NCBI RefSeq assembly: GCF_015706575.1
Contig: NW_024037063.1
Coordinates: forward strand, 12,090,927 to 12,154,926
Direction: 5' to 3'
Source: Patiria miniata
Taxonomy: Eukaryota > Echinodermata > Asteroidea > Valvatida > Asterinidae
Length of the DNA: 64,000 bases
Shown in pieces: positions 1 to 11,266 of the stretch. Numbering within the stretch: the first letter of the stretch is position 1; the number at the start of each line of letters is the position of its first letter. The translations under genes were made by a program, and so were the position numbers. The notes below the pieces were generated by a model. The model did no database searches. It saw only the letters and a list, made by a program, of their open reading frames with translations, and was not told where the DNA came from.

Positions 1-480
1 TAGTCACATGGTTTATTAATTATTTTAATTGCAACGTTAGTTTGCTTCAAATGATGATTTAAAGCTGATTATGTATGCAGGATTGTACACTGAAAACATA
101 TTGGTCGTTCCAGTTCAAATTGTTATTCTCGGGTGTATTTATTTATTTCTGATTTTTTACCAGGGTAGCCTGTTCACAAAATAATGTGGTCTTCCACGGG
201 GCCCTGAGCATATCATCTAAAAATTAATAAAAACAAAAACTAGTCACATGGTTTATTAATTATTTTAATTGCAACGTTAGTTTGCTTCAAATGATGATTT
301 AAAGCTGATTATGTATGCAGGATTGTACACTGAAAACATATTGGTCGTTCCAGTTCAAATTGTTATTCTCGGGTGTATTTATTTATTTCTGATTTTTTAC
401 CGGGGTAGCCTGTTCACAAAATAATGTGGTCTTCCACGGGGCCCTGAGCATATCATCTAAAAATTAATAAAAACAAAAAC
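1..480. repeat. Two-copy 240-bp tandem duplication
   Basis: Positions 1-240 and 241-480 are the same sequence apart from one visible substitution (A at 162, G at 402). Each unit joins about 137 bp of the older duplicated block to about 100 bp of the 3' end of the inserted LINE, so the duplication happened after the LINE inserted. It could be a collapsed or duplicated assembly join. Confidence 0.95.
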
Positions 481-1792
481 TAACAATTTAAAGGATTAAA
501 AGTGTATAAAATTATCAAAACAGATAGGAAATAAGATCATATAAAACTATAACCGTTAAATTATAATCATTAAATAAAAGATACATGAACGGGTTTAACA
601 TAAACAATATAAATGTGTATATGAGAACGACGATAGACACAAGTGCAGATTAAAAAGTTTAATTTAAGAATAAAATCACAAAATAAGTCCTACATGCAAA
701 TACAAACGAAAAACAAGTAAAAAAAAAACTATTGTAGATAATAAAAACAGTAAAAATGAGTACATGCATCCCTTACATGCTAAAAACAAAAACAAAACAA
801 GCAAGCAAGCACCCCAACAAACAAACAAACAAACACCCAAACACCCCTAACAACCCAACAAACACCCCAACAAACATCCCCCCCCCAAAAAAGGAGAAAA
901 TTGCAAGTGAATAAGACAATAAAATGGAGTACACTTAACATGCTAAAAAAACGTACAATTAAAACAATTATTTGAAGCAACCTAAACGGTTAAAAAGTTG
1001 TTTCATTATTGACTTAAAAGAACCAATTGAGGCTGCTGAACGTGTTTCTTTATTTAATCTATTCCAGACAGTAGCCCCAGCAACAAAAGGACTAAGCATT
1101 CTGATTTATATTTAGGAATGAACAGGGTGTCCTCAGTTGCATGTCTGGTGGAGTGATGGTGCATGTCAGATATTTTAATGAAATCTTCTGTCAGGTAGGT
1201 AGGGGCAAGATTGTTGGTACATTTGTACATGAGTACTGCTCGCAGGTAGCAAAATCGTTTTGGTAACGGCATCCAGCCTAGTGTATTTAATAATTCACTT
1301 GAAGGAGTATCATACCCTTTACCTAGAATTAATCTGGCAGCACGTTTTTGGAGTTTAAACAGCTTGTCTGTGTGCATGTTTAATCTTTCTGACCAGATTT
1401 GCGAACAGTAATCAAAATGGGGTAAGATAAACGCATTATAAAGTAATTTGACAGAGTCAGCCGGAATATATGGTTTCACCCGGCGAATAATACCCAATTT
1501 TGCCTGTACAGTACTCACAACCTTGTCTATCTGATCAGTCCATTTCATCTCATCATCAATGATCACCCCTAGACATTTGGTTTAATGAACTCTTTTCAGA
1601 ACAATGTCATTTATCTCCACTCTGAAATCGACGACGTCTTTGAGTTTTGCTGTAGATCCTATGATCATCACATTGGTTTTATCATAATTTAAAACAAGAC
1701 GACTTGTATTCAGCCAGCTAGAGATCTGCATCTAGGCAACAGATAATTTGTGTTCAACATCCGCAGTCGTCTTGCCATTAACTGTGAGAGTT
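378..1792 (-). mobile_element. 5'-truncated LINE (CR1/Rex1/jockey-like 3' part)
   Basis: A non-LTR retrotransposon lies on the minus strand. Its 3' end at low coordinates finishes in a short AAATAAAT-type tail (position 378 in the second tandem unit, 138 in the first). The 5' truncation is at 1792. The second copy of the surrounding block (32935-32955) reads straight through this point. A direct GTGTAT occurs at the right junction (1793-1798) and GTGTA at the left (373-377), as expected of a target-site duplication. Between about 480 and 1050 the sequence is A/C-rich 3' UTR. The lineage is not assigned. Confidence 0.85.
1054..1792 (-). pseudogene. LINE reverse transcriptase C-terminal fragment
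   Basis: The translation shows the post-YADD part of a LINE reverse transcriptase: an SSWLNTSRLVLNYDKT-like segment, then KCLGVIIDDEMKW, then LYNAFILPHFDYCSQIW followed by KLQKRAARLIL. This order is diagnostic of the thumb and C-terminal region of CR1/jockey-type pol. There is an in-frame TAG early (after VEHKLSVA) and a TAA just before KCLGV, and the extreme C-terminus drifts out of frame near 1110. The fragment lacks the endonuclease and the catalytic palm, so it is dead. Confidence 0.85.
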
Positions 1793-1954
1793 GTGTATGG
1801 TTTCACGGTGGCACGGTAGGCCAATATTGTACACGTAGGCCTGCATATTACAGTGTACATGTATGTGGATGAGGCAAATAACTGTAATGACATGTCTAAG
1901 TTGTTTTTATTTGCACAATAGCACGTTCCGTGATGTGTTCAATGATTGATTATG

Positions 1955-2229
1955 TGTTACAACTGATAATGTAATAACCAACGGATAACGTATCACCAAC
2001 CAATAATGTATCACAAATTGACCGATATTGTATCACTAACCGATAAGGTAGCAAAAATTGACTGATAGTGTAGTACAATTTGTATCCGATAATGTATCAC
2101 GTGTCGACGGATAATGTAACTACAAAATAACTGTATCCGATAATGTATCACCTCGGAACGGATACTGTAACAACCGATAAAGTATCAAACTCAACCGATA
2201 ATGTAACAGGATGGGGAAAAGGTGTACAC
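1955..2229 (+). repeat. Left terminal inverted repeat of foldback element
   Basis: This is about 275 bp of head-to-tail variants of a roughly 25-bp unit built around CCGATAATGTATCA. It matches the inverted sequence at 3640-3907 nearly throughout, up to a shared GGAAAAGGTG inner edge. Confidence 0.9.
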
Positions 2230-3639
2230 AAATGTTTTGACCGGGGAGGGGGGTCCGGGCTATTGGATCACCCCCCCCCCCCCATTATTTCGTATTTAGA
2301 GAAAAAAGGCAGATTTTGAGGTATTTTTCAAACTTTCCAACCGCCGAAATGTATTAAATAGTACTGAGAAAGGGGGAAAAGGACAAAAAACTTGAAATGC
2401 GCTGATACATCTGTATCATGAACAGCGCCCCCAGTGTTTTTGTTTTTTTATAGCTATCCCTCATCCCCCAGTCCCCGGCACAGATTTACGCCACTGTTGC
2501 AATGGCGGACCCAGGAATTTTCGTGACGTTTGGACTGCAAACTGCATGGGTTCAAAATGGCTAAATGAGTGAAAAGTTGAAATCGTGTGCTCTATTTTGA
2601 TAACAAAAATAACTGCTTTTGACAAATATAAAGTGTTGTTATGGCCTGTCAAACAAAATCATATTTTTTATCAACAAAATCGAGGGCCGATAGTTTTTAG
2701 GTGTACATTAGATTCCTAAAAACGGCCGAAACAAATGGCAAGGCTAAGTAGATAGAGGAAAGTATACGCTTCATTTTCATGTGAAACACGTGCAGGAGAC
2801 ATCTAATGTTTGCTCCAAATCGCCGGTTGAAAAATGAAGACTTTTGCGAGATTTCATGATTTTCAATCACATGTACGCGTGTAAACGAATGTAAGTACGC
2901 CGACGTACAAAATGTACGTTGGCCTGAAAACGTTGTGAATAGCACGTGCGAACGCGCAATGAATGACTTATGAATATTAAGCAGGCCCATACTGGAGCTC
3001 GACCAATCAGTAGGCGTATGGGTCACAAGGTCACACCGTGTTTGGGTTCCTCGCTCTATGCTTTACAATGGCGACGATCTTTTCGCGTTGTAAAAAATGG
3101 ACGCTGGTGGAAACATTAGGTGTACATCGAATTCTTTAAATATTAACGACATCACGTTCACGAGATTTTTTGTAGATGAAGGTTCACTCGTTCGGCTGAT
3201 TACCTCAACATTTTGGAGACTTTCGTCGTTCTCGAGAAAAACCTCGGAAATTTCATGATCTAATTTTTAGTCGATTTGTCCGTGAAATAATATCGTCAAA
3301 ATGCATCGAAATCCCTTTTTTTAGAAAAAAAAATACCTTGATAGATGTATGAAGTAGGTCTTTAACTACTTAAAACAACTTTGTTTGTTTGGATCGGTTA
3401 TGGTTTGCCATGAAAATTGCGCATTTTCTGAAGCCCTTTTTGTGAGTGCGGTTCCCCCCGACATCAAAAGCTGGATACGCCACTAGCCTAGGCCCACTTT
3501 GAAGTAGAGCATCTCCAAACAAGAGCAACTCCCTCCAAAAATCAAAAAAAAAAAATCTTAATGATAAACTTTCCCGAGTGGGGACTCACCATAGTAAAGG
3601 CACTTATTAGACTTTAATTAATTTGCAATAATTCCACCT

Positions 3640-3907
3640 TTTCCAAATATACTGATACATTATCGGTTGATTTTTGATACATTATCAGTTGATACAGTAT
3701 CCGTTCCGTGGTGATACATTATCGGATACAGTTAATTTGTAGTTACATTATCCGTCGACACATGATACATTATCGGATACAAATTTTACTACACTATCAG
3801 TCAATTGTTGCTACATTATCGGTTAGTTATACAATATCGGTCAATTTGTGATACATTATCGGTTAGTGATACGTTATACGTTGGTTACTACGTTATCAGT
3901 TGTAACA
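3640..3907 (-). repeat. Right terminal inverted repeat of foldback element
   Basis: This is the inverted partner of 1955-2229, with the same order of subrepeats (TGATACATTATCGG orientation on the plus strand). The two arms differ by scattered substitutions, so the insertion is not brand new. Confidence 0.9.
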
Positions 3908-4603
3908 TTGTGCCTATGATGAAATTATGTTCTACACCTTGTGAGTGACTTGATTCACAAAACATGTTTATAAGAGCAACACTCCGTTGTAGATTTCATT
4001 CCACAAAAGTTCAAGTGTACTTGAGACCATGAACGTGAAAATTGGAAGTCGCTATACCTAAAGGCATATAAATTGTGCATACTTTGTCATGCTAAATGCT
4101 ATATTTCTCCAGGATGAAAACGATAAAATAAAGCTAATTTGAAAATTCAGTCTGCAAGTACTTGAACTTAACTTTTTCTGATTGAAGAATAGACAAATAT
4201 GTAAGTTGCTGATATTTAACATGGTACGACTAGGCTGTTGATGAGGAATGACTGTAAACGTGCATTACATTCTCTTGAGTTTTACGGCCAAGTATTAGTG
4301 AATAAAATATAAATCAGAAAATAAAAACTTCTGAAAAGATCATGTCATTAATGTAAGTTTTAAGAGCTTAGTATGCTGTACTGAACTTTCTCGACATATA
4401 ATACATTATGTACATTATGTACATTAAATACATTATGTATGTACGCTTTCCACACTGATACCAAACACGGGTAACTCGTAACAGGACCGAGCTATTACAC
4501 TTGAACAAGATTGGAATACTGGCAACTGATCGTACACCTTCATACCTCATGAATATGATGTGTAAACACACATATGCAGACATAGTAAAGTCTGTTGTGA
4601 GCC

Positions 4604-4866
4604 AATGCGGCCCATCAGGCCGGCGTTTATCCCGGTTTCAGTAGCATGAAACGACCGAGAATATTTCTGTCCCCCCCCCCCCGATGGGATGTTAGTCTGT
4701 CGCAGGTTACTCCCCTGTCGGTACCCATTTATACTCCTGTGTGGAGAGAGAAAGGGGGGGGGGGGTGAAGTGGCATACCTAAGGACACAACATATGACCA
4801 GCAGCTGGATTCGAATCCCCGACCCTCTGATCATGATTCAAGAACCCTAACCACTAAACCAAACTC
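4604..4866 (-). mobile_element. tRNA-derived SINE (copy A)
   Basis: On the minus strand the head reads TGGTTTAGTGGTTAG, a tRNA-like A box. About 40 bp later comes GGGATTCGAATCC, a near-consensus B box for RNA polymerase III. After the head comes a conserved body (a CACTTCACCCCC-like stretch, then TATAAATGGGTACCGACA and CTAACATCCCATC), a layout seen in SINEs with a shared central domain in marine animals. The G/C homopolymers inside are long and probably variable. The same SINE sits at the same place in copy B, so it predates the block duplication. Confidence 0.75.
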
Positions 4867-7077
4867 CACATACATAATCAACTTTAAATCATCATTTGGA
4901 TCAAACAAACGCTCAATTAAGATAATTAATAAACCTTAAATAAATAACTAATAAATAAATTCAAGGAAGAGCGTTATATTTAATTGTGAATATTCACAAA
5001 CAAAAGTAATAGTGAAAAGAGAATAAACATTTTCCTTCTGTAACATCACTGTTACTATAACAGAAAGCAAACTTTACAAAGAATGCTCACTCAGCATTTT
5101 GGGAATGGAATTAACTCCATTGTTTCCTTGGGCAAAGAATTTTTGGTGGAACATTTTCTGATATGTTAGGTCTATAATTGTCAGACATCCTTTTGTGCTA
5201 TTTTATGCCATTTAGAATTCAAAATTTCAGGCTTTTGTGGAAATTCAATACAATCATATATAGTATATTACATCATGTGAACTTCGACCTTGGCTTGACC
5301 TTGACCGAGGCCGCCAAACCGGGCACCCCATCGAGAATATCGTACAGGGATCTATCAAATTTGGTGCCTTAATCTGGCGTGTCACGATGTTGTCCAAAAT
5401 TAGCTCTAAGCCACCGGACTACATGTCGTCTTTAGCCTCGTTTTGTTTCGATTCCCTTTGCTTTGCTCTGTATTTTTAGGCTAAGACACGAATGTGTGTT
5501 TAAAATTACCCACGCAGTTTCTTTATCGTTCTCATCGATTGCATAATATGTATTAATCACATTAAAACCCAGGATTGTTTTCAAATTAATATCTGATTTT
5601 TTTTTATGAGAGCAGAATATACATCGTTTCACCGTAATGGTTACACTTATCTTCGGTGTTTATCTTTTCAGAATTGTTTTAAACTTAAAAAATGTAGAAA
5701 ACGAGTCTTCATGTTTTATTGATACTGGATGACATTCCAAAACAAAAGGTGCTCGCAACAGAAAGCCTGATCTTCGCAATTCAGAAAGAAACTCACTACT
5801 TACATGAAATACAGTTATCCTGTCTTGACGCATGAAACATAGGATGGTTTTGCCAGATCGGATCACAGGAAACGAGTGAAAAATCCTGCTATTTCAGATC
5901 AAAACGACGCAGTCACGAAAAGACGAATTATATTTATACACTTCCGGCATCGGTGTGGGAAGTCCCTCGACTTTTTCAACTTGTATGACGCAGCAACAAG
6001 GTATAATGACTCTTTGTGCTTGCCCACCACCCAAAATAAATCCTTTGATACTGCCGTACTGTTAAAAAAACCCGAAATAACCTCACTGTGCACTCTCTTT
6101 TGTTGCAAATACATGTCGTGGCGCATGTATGAGGGCGCTATAGTCTTAGTTTATCTATAATTTATTAACTGAATAGTTCGTTAGTTTATATTTCCACAAA
6201 TAAAATCAATGGCAGTTGCATCCGAATAGAATTTTAAGTTCAGACATAATTCTATCTGAGGAAAATGACTGAATTTGGTCCCGGTAGTAGTTTTAGTCCC
6301 AGACTGGATTTGCTTTTCAATGCATTTTTGGCGAGCCCAGTCAGGAAGCCGTAGCAGCTTCAGGCGCTATCAACAAGATGAATCAAATGCTGTCTTGGGA
6401 ATTTTGGCACTCATACCCGAGAGATCAGAGTATTCCACACGGTCAAGTATTAAAAGAGCATAGCATAGAGAATTCCTCGGGTCGAGTGCCAAAATCTCCA
6501 AACAGGATATATTCTTCAAGTTTTTATCATGGTGTGAAGTGGAGGAATGTCGGTTGGCTTCACAGATTTAACAGTTTCAAAAATGATCACGTTTCGGGAA
6601 ACTATCACCACAACCAGTCTGATACCAGCCCGTCCCCCATAAATAAAAATAAATTGAAAGTGTATGGTGGAATTGTTGATGTGTATTTGAATACTAATAA
6701 AAGATACGAGATAACTTATCTTCATAAGTGATGACTCTTCTTGACCTGAATTATGTATAACACGGTGTGAAAGACATCTTCCTATCCAGTTCAAGTTTAA
6801 TATTGATTTCAGACTAAGGTTGAGTAAAGAAATTAACTGCAGGGGCAGAGTTGTAATGACTCGAGTTAATGACTCGACTCGAGTCCGACTCAAGTCACAA
6901 TTTTTGGTGACCCGACTCGACTCGAGTCCCTTAAGGGTAAATGAATCGACTCGACTCCAGTCACTGCAAGCAAATGACTCGACTCGAGTCTCTCAACAAG
7001 AGAATCGACTCGACTCGAGCTACGGCTAATATGACTCTAGTCCCCAAACAAAAGCAAAACTTTGAGAAACATGTTTG

Positions 7078-7791
7078 TGTAGTGAGCGCGGAGTAGCGCC
7101 GTGGGGCTTGAGTCTCGTTGGGGGCGAGTTGACATACACACACACAGCGGAGATTAAGTTTCACCGGATAATCACTGATTATTTATTCATTCATTAATGT
7201 TCATTCGTCTTCATTGGTAGCTCAGAGTCGAAGGGAAGGAGGTAGCCAGTCGCTGCACCAGGCTAAGCACGACAAGCAGTAGCTTTCGTCATGATTTTCA
7301 GCGGTAGTCGGGGGATTTATCTCTGTATTTTCCCCAACTCGGAGGCCATTCCTCTCATCTCTTCCCGTGACTGACACAGATTTCTATCCTTCTCGTTTGA
7401 CACTAGTTCCGGAGCACTGCCCCGCGAAGCCTGTTTACCGCTGTCTGGGTTACCTCTCCCTTCTCTTAGAATAAACAGCTTTTGTATCACTCTAAAGAAC
7501 CTTAGTAATATACAAAGAGTATACTTAACTACCAAATTATGTAAGATACAGTCTTTTATAAGCACCAAACAATAATTAATGAGGCCCTATATTATCTTAC
7601 ACGACACCGAATGCCAGTCTTTGCAGACATATCCCTGCGCTGCAAGGATACACGTTCTATTTTTAGAATATTGTGCACACACCTGGGCAGGCCAGCTTTT
7701 GGCAATTTAACGGTGAGTAGGCGAGCGCCCTCTGTTGGCCAAATTTGTGAATGATCAACATCAAATCACTATCATAAGTCATTTCTCCACA
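7078..7791 (-). repeat. 3' LTR of the Ty3/gypsy element
   Basis: It is 714 bp, beginning TGTAGTGAGCGC and ending TTTCTCCACA on the plus strand. It is identical in length to the other LTR, with three visible substitutions (near 7298, 7650 and 7762). An 83-codon open frame inside is present in both LTRs and is not considered coding. Confidence 0.97.
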
Positions 7792-7803
7792 AACTCCCCT
7801 ACT
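7792..7803 (-). promoter_or_regulatory. Polypurine tract
   Basis: On the minus strand AGTAGGGGAGTT lies directly against the 3' LTR, where the plus-strand DNA primer of reverse transcription is made. Confidence 0.7.
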
Positions 7804-7940
7804 GAATTGATCTTCTCCTGGAGATCACCTTGATTTAAAGATTTATAAACGCTAACATTACTATAACAAGTTAAACACTAAATAAAACATTAAGAATAAA
7901 GCTTAATGCTTAAACAATGTGTCTGGTTCCTTTTGAATAT

Positions 7941-8828
7941 TTACCAAAATTTACTTTCGAAAAATTTAACAAGCTGTCTGAGGGTTCTCTCGTATTGGGA
8001 CATTCCCCATCGATTGAGGTGCACACCGTCCAGATTAAAACGTGGGTGCTTTAAACCACGGTGATGCCAGACCCACCAACGGTCCTCCTTAAGAGTTTCT
8101 GCTTCAAGCAGCTTGTTGAAGACCTCTGCCTTCTCATTAAATTCAGAGACAGATACTTGATTCGGCCTCATATTACCTGTACGTGGCAAGACAGGCAAAA
8201 ACACCACTACACAAGGACTAATACCAAACCTTGGCAGATCCCGAACAAAGGAACAAAGTAAGTCAAACACATCCTTTGATGATACACCAACTGTACCCAA
8301 ATCATTAGTCCCTAGATCAATTATCAAAATAGAGGGCTGTACTCTGGCAATCATATGGTAATAACGACAACGATTGGCATTAATGCGACTTAGTGTCAAT
8401 CCTCCTTCCCCCAAACAAGAAAGAGGTACTCTTTTCCTCTCTAAATCTATATTTACTGTTGCTTCTCGCCTTCCTGAGAAACGCCTAACAAAACTGTGTC
8501 CAAATAACACAAATCCCATAATGGTAATGGTGCTAGAGGGTATCTCCCCCTCTTCAACTCGAGCTTCAAACAATTTGTCTATATAAATCATGCACTCCAT
8601 AATCTTTAGATTTACATTCTTCTGGAACTGAATACATTTTGTAATTTCAAAACCCAACTGGTAATGCTTATTTACCAAGTGGTACATCATGTACATGCAT
8701 ACACTGGCCTGAGCCGCATGGACCATTTCCAGGTGAGAAGTAGAGCAAGGCGACCACATGGGGTCGGACTCACTCACAGGAAGACTGGATACCCCAAGTC
8801 TCTTCCACAGAGTATGTCCGAGTCCCAT
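7941..8828 (-). CDS. SGNH/GDSL-like hydrolase, third ORF of the Ty3/gypsy element
   Basis: This is a 295-residue uninterrupted frame in the position an env gene would take, between the end of pol and the polypurine tract. All four SGNH signature blocks are visible: block I LFGHSF with candidate nucleophile Ser112; block II GEGG at 140-143 with the oxyanion glycine; block III GTND at 173-176 with Asn175; block V DGVH at 267-270 with the Asp267/His270 pair. Residues 1-103 have no recognised domain, and no signal peptide or membrane segment is evident. Known members of this superfamily are esterases and lipases; the substrate here is unknown. The ATG is 30 bases after the pol stop and in the same frame, so the protein could be a readthrough extension of pol, a reinitiated product or a spliced product. 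Its integrity contrasts with the damaged pol. Confidence 0.88.
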   Translation of the reverse strand: MGLGHTLWKRLGVSSLPVSESDPMWSPCSTSHLEMVHAAQASVCMYMMYHLVNKHYQLGFEITKCIQFQKNVNLKIMECMIYIDKLFEARVEEGEIPSSTITIMGFVLFGHSFVRRFSGRREATVNIDLERKRVPLSCLGEGGLTLSRINANRCRYYHMIARVQPSILIIDLGTNDLGTVGVSSKDVFDLLCSFVRDLPRFGISPCVVVFLPVLPRTGNMRPNQVSVSEFNEKAEVFNKLLEAETLKEDRWWVWHHRGLKHPRFNLDGVHLNRWGMSQYERTLRQLVKFFESKFW

Positions 8829-8858
8829 GCAGCCACAGGCTAAACCCTCACACCAAGA

Positions 8859-9480
8859 CTATTTCAGAACAGAGCGGGGCAGCCTGTGTGGGTTTGAATG
8901 AACACCCTTAGTTATTCTCCGTGATGTTCTCCGAGGTTGTTCGTGATCTAACTCTGAGACCCTATGGGGCTCCCCTACTTTATTATCCTGTACCCCTTGG
9001 TCAACTGCTGAGTTACTTGGTTCAGACTTGGTCACAATAAAGTCGTTTTCGGACTCATCACTACTCTCAATGTCATCGCCAGACTCTGGATCTGCAAGTG
9101 GATCCACTCGTAAATATTTACGGTTGACCGTCTTCTCCGGTCCTCCATTAATTGGTCGAATGCGATATACATCCCCGTGGACATTCTGTCATGCCACTAC
9201 ATACGATTCTCTACAGTATGCGTCTTCTAGTTTGTGACGGCCCTTGAACGCGCATTTCCTTAAAAGAACTCGTGAACCCACTGGTAAAGGTGCCGCAGTA
9301 GCTCTGTTACTATGTGCGTTTTCGTTCTGACGTGCTCTTTTCTCTACCCTCTCTTTTACCAAGGCCCCTACTCTCTCAAGCAGCTCCGATTGTTCCCTGA
9401 CAAAATTCTGTTCCCAATTACTATCTGTCCGCCCCAAAATTTGGTCCAATGGAATCAATGGTTCCCTTCCGATAGTGTGT
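8859..9480 (-). pseudogene. Ty3 integrase C-terminal domain (frame-shifted)
   Basis: This frame continues integrase after a roughly one-base break near 9478. It opens with GREPLIPLDQILG, the conserved segment that normally follows the VTPY motif ending the previous frame, and then a charged helix with VGSRVLLR and KGRHKLED, the usual C-terminal integrase fold of Ty3 elements. A TGA at 9191-9189 interrupts it after SYVVA. The frame then goes on with a DVYRIRPINGG-type tail, an acidic stretch (IESSDESEND) and a basic end before a TAG at 8861-8859. Beyond that TAG the same frame leads to the SGNH ORF. Confidence 0.85.
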
Positions 9481-11266
9481 ACGGCGTTACGCCGGTGGTG
9501 GAGTGAGGTGTGGAATTGTAAACAAAAACAAGGTGTGACAAAAAGTCCGGCCATCGTTTGCGCTCGTGTTCGCTGAATGACTTGATCAATCCAAACAAGG
9601 TTCTATTGAATCTTTCCGCCTGCCCATTTCCTTCCGGGTGAAACGGCGTCGTTCGTGACTTTTTGATACCATACAATGTGCATAGTTCACGGACCAATTC
9701 CCCCTCAAAATTCCTACCCTGATCGCTATGCAATCTGTTTGGGATGCCGAATCTCGTAAACCAACTGTCTCTGAGCACCTTAGCGACAGTTTCAGCACAT
9801 TGGTCCCTACATGGTACAGCTTGAGTATATTTCGTGTACACATCGGTCATAACAAGAATATCCTCGTATCCACCACGACCCCTGTCAATCTTAACAAAGT
9901 CAATGGCCAATACTTCCAAGGGCCTGAAAGCCAATAAGTGACGCATCGGAACCTTCGGAATGGGTTCGGACACCTTCGCCGCCACACAACGTTCACATTT
10001 CCGTATGTGAGCCCGCACATCTGCGGTCATGTTCGGCCAATAAACGCGCTTGCGCAAAAGTGAACACGTCCGTGCAACCCCCTGATGACCCCAACCATCG
10101 TGGCAGCCACCCATAGCCCTAGAGCGAATTGTCTCGGGCATAAGTATTTGAAATACCTCCCCAACCACAGGATCTTCAACCCTTCGACACAGGACACCGT
10201 CTCGTACCGCAAAGCGCGACCACTGCCACAACCAATGCTTCAACCCGGGTGGATCTTCCCGATCACCGTGTACTACTTCTCCCGGTGACCAACTCTGGTC
10301 CCAGCGTTCCCAAATAATACTCAACAATGGATCAGATCTTCGAAGAGCTAAAAGCTGCTCACTGGACCAGGACGGAAAAACTCCTGGCGGACCGGATTCT
10401 AACGGCTTATCCTTCGTGAACGCGCACTTGGAATTACATGCACCTACATGTAATGGAACTGAAGTTGAATGTGTCTTCGTTTGAAGAACACCTTCAACTA
10501 CCTCCGAGGAGCAGTTTCTCGGATGCCGGCTTAAAGCATCCGCACAACGATTGCTGGCGCCTGACCGATACTTAATGTCAAAGCTGAACGCTGCAAGCTG
10601 TGCTGCCCATCTCATTTCACTGGCACCCAACTTAGCTGTGTTCAGGTGTGCCAACGGATTATTATCCGTTAAAACTGTGAATGTGCTGCCGATCAAATAG
10701 TCTCGAAATTTATCCACGACTGCCCACTTTAAGCCCAGCAACTCAAGCTTGAACGAACTGTAATCTGGGTATTTCGACTCTGCACCCCTTAAACCCCTAC
10801 TCGCATAAGCGACAGGATGAAGCCTCCCCTCGTCATCGCGCTGCACCAAACAAGCACCCAGCCCCTTTAAGGAAGCATCAACTTCAAGCACAAAGGGTCG
10901 CGTAAAATCAGGATAGGCCAACACTGGGGCCTGCACTAACAATTGCTTCAGCTTCTCAAACGCAGCCTGCGCCTCTGAACTCCACTTAAACCCAGTGGTC
11001 GATCGAGGTTTGCCCTTATTGACAGGAGGCAGCACAGCATGCAGCGGCGCAGCCACCTTGGCAAAACCTTCTACAAAACGACGATAATAGCTCGCCAGGC
11101 CTAGGAACGACCGAAGTTCCTCTGGCCCCTTCGGCACTGGCCAATCCTGAACACGTTGTATCTTGTCGCTATCGACCGAGATTCCCTGTGCACTGACAAC
11201 ATGCCCGAGATAGTGCACCTCGCTGCGAAACAAGGAACACTTTTTGCCCTTAATTTTCAAGCCGAA
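9455..11266 (-). pseudogene. Ty3 pol: RT thumb, RNase H and integrase
   Basis: This continues the protease/RT frame directly after one in-frame TAG (11269-11267). It starts with the RT connection (LKIKGKKCSLF, YLGHVVSAQGI). RNase H follows (FVLEVDASLKGLGACLVQ, TVLTDNNPLAHL, a GASNRCADALSR end), then the integrase HHCC zinc finger (GHQGVARTCSLLRKRVYW, then CERCVAAK). The integrase core carries D in AIDFVKID, D in HSDQGRNF and E in PEGNGQAERFNR, so the DDE triad is intact. The frame breaks after TTGVTPYTL near 9478 and runs to a stop at 9455. Confidence 0.93.

Larger units (their letters stand above)
1955..3907. mobile_element. Foldback DNA transposon with subrepeat-rich inverted termini
   Basis: The element begins TGTTACAACTGATAA and ends with its inverted complement. 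The terminal inverted repeats run about 275 bp each and are themselves arrays of a short motif (GATAATGTATCA and variants such as GATATTGTATCA). Flanking sequence is TTATG on the left (1950-1954) and TTGTG on the right (3908-3912). The uninterrupted copy of the same locus at 33102-33106 reads TTGTG, giving a 5-bp target duplication. The interior (2230-3640) has poly-C/G runs and no recognisable transposase, so it is non-autonomous. TG...CA ends with a 4-5 bp duplication recall Ginger-type elements, but that assignment is a guess. Confidence 0.85.
1793..6785. repeat. Duplicated block, copy A (interrupted)
   Basis: Apart from the foldback insertion at 1955-3907, this block aligns collinearly with 32945-35970, with many small substitutions and indels. 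Homology continues left of the LINE into 60-137 and 300-377, matching 32879-32944. Similarity stops near 6785, 60 bp before the hAT-like element. It contains no convincing gene, only a SINE and AT-rich sequence with short open frames on both strands. It is either a segmental duplication or two copies of a long unidentified repeat. Confidence 0.85.

Noticed and set aside
780-980. Minus-strand frame rich in V, C, F and L
   Set aside because: It is a translation of the A/C-rich 3' UTR of the LINE (AACAAACAAAC-type runs).
1955-2220. Regularly spaced repeats resembling a CRISPR array
   Set aside because: Units are degenerate, spacing is irregular, there are no cas genes, and the array is an inverted terminus of a transposon in an animal genome.
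7317-7568. 83-codon open frame (and its twin at 15022-15273)
   Set aside because: It lies wholly within each LTR and is identical because the LTRs are; no homology or start context supports it.
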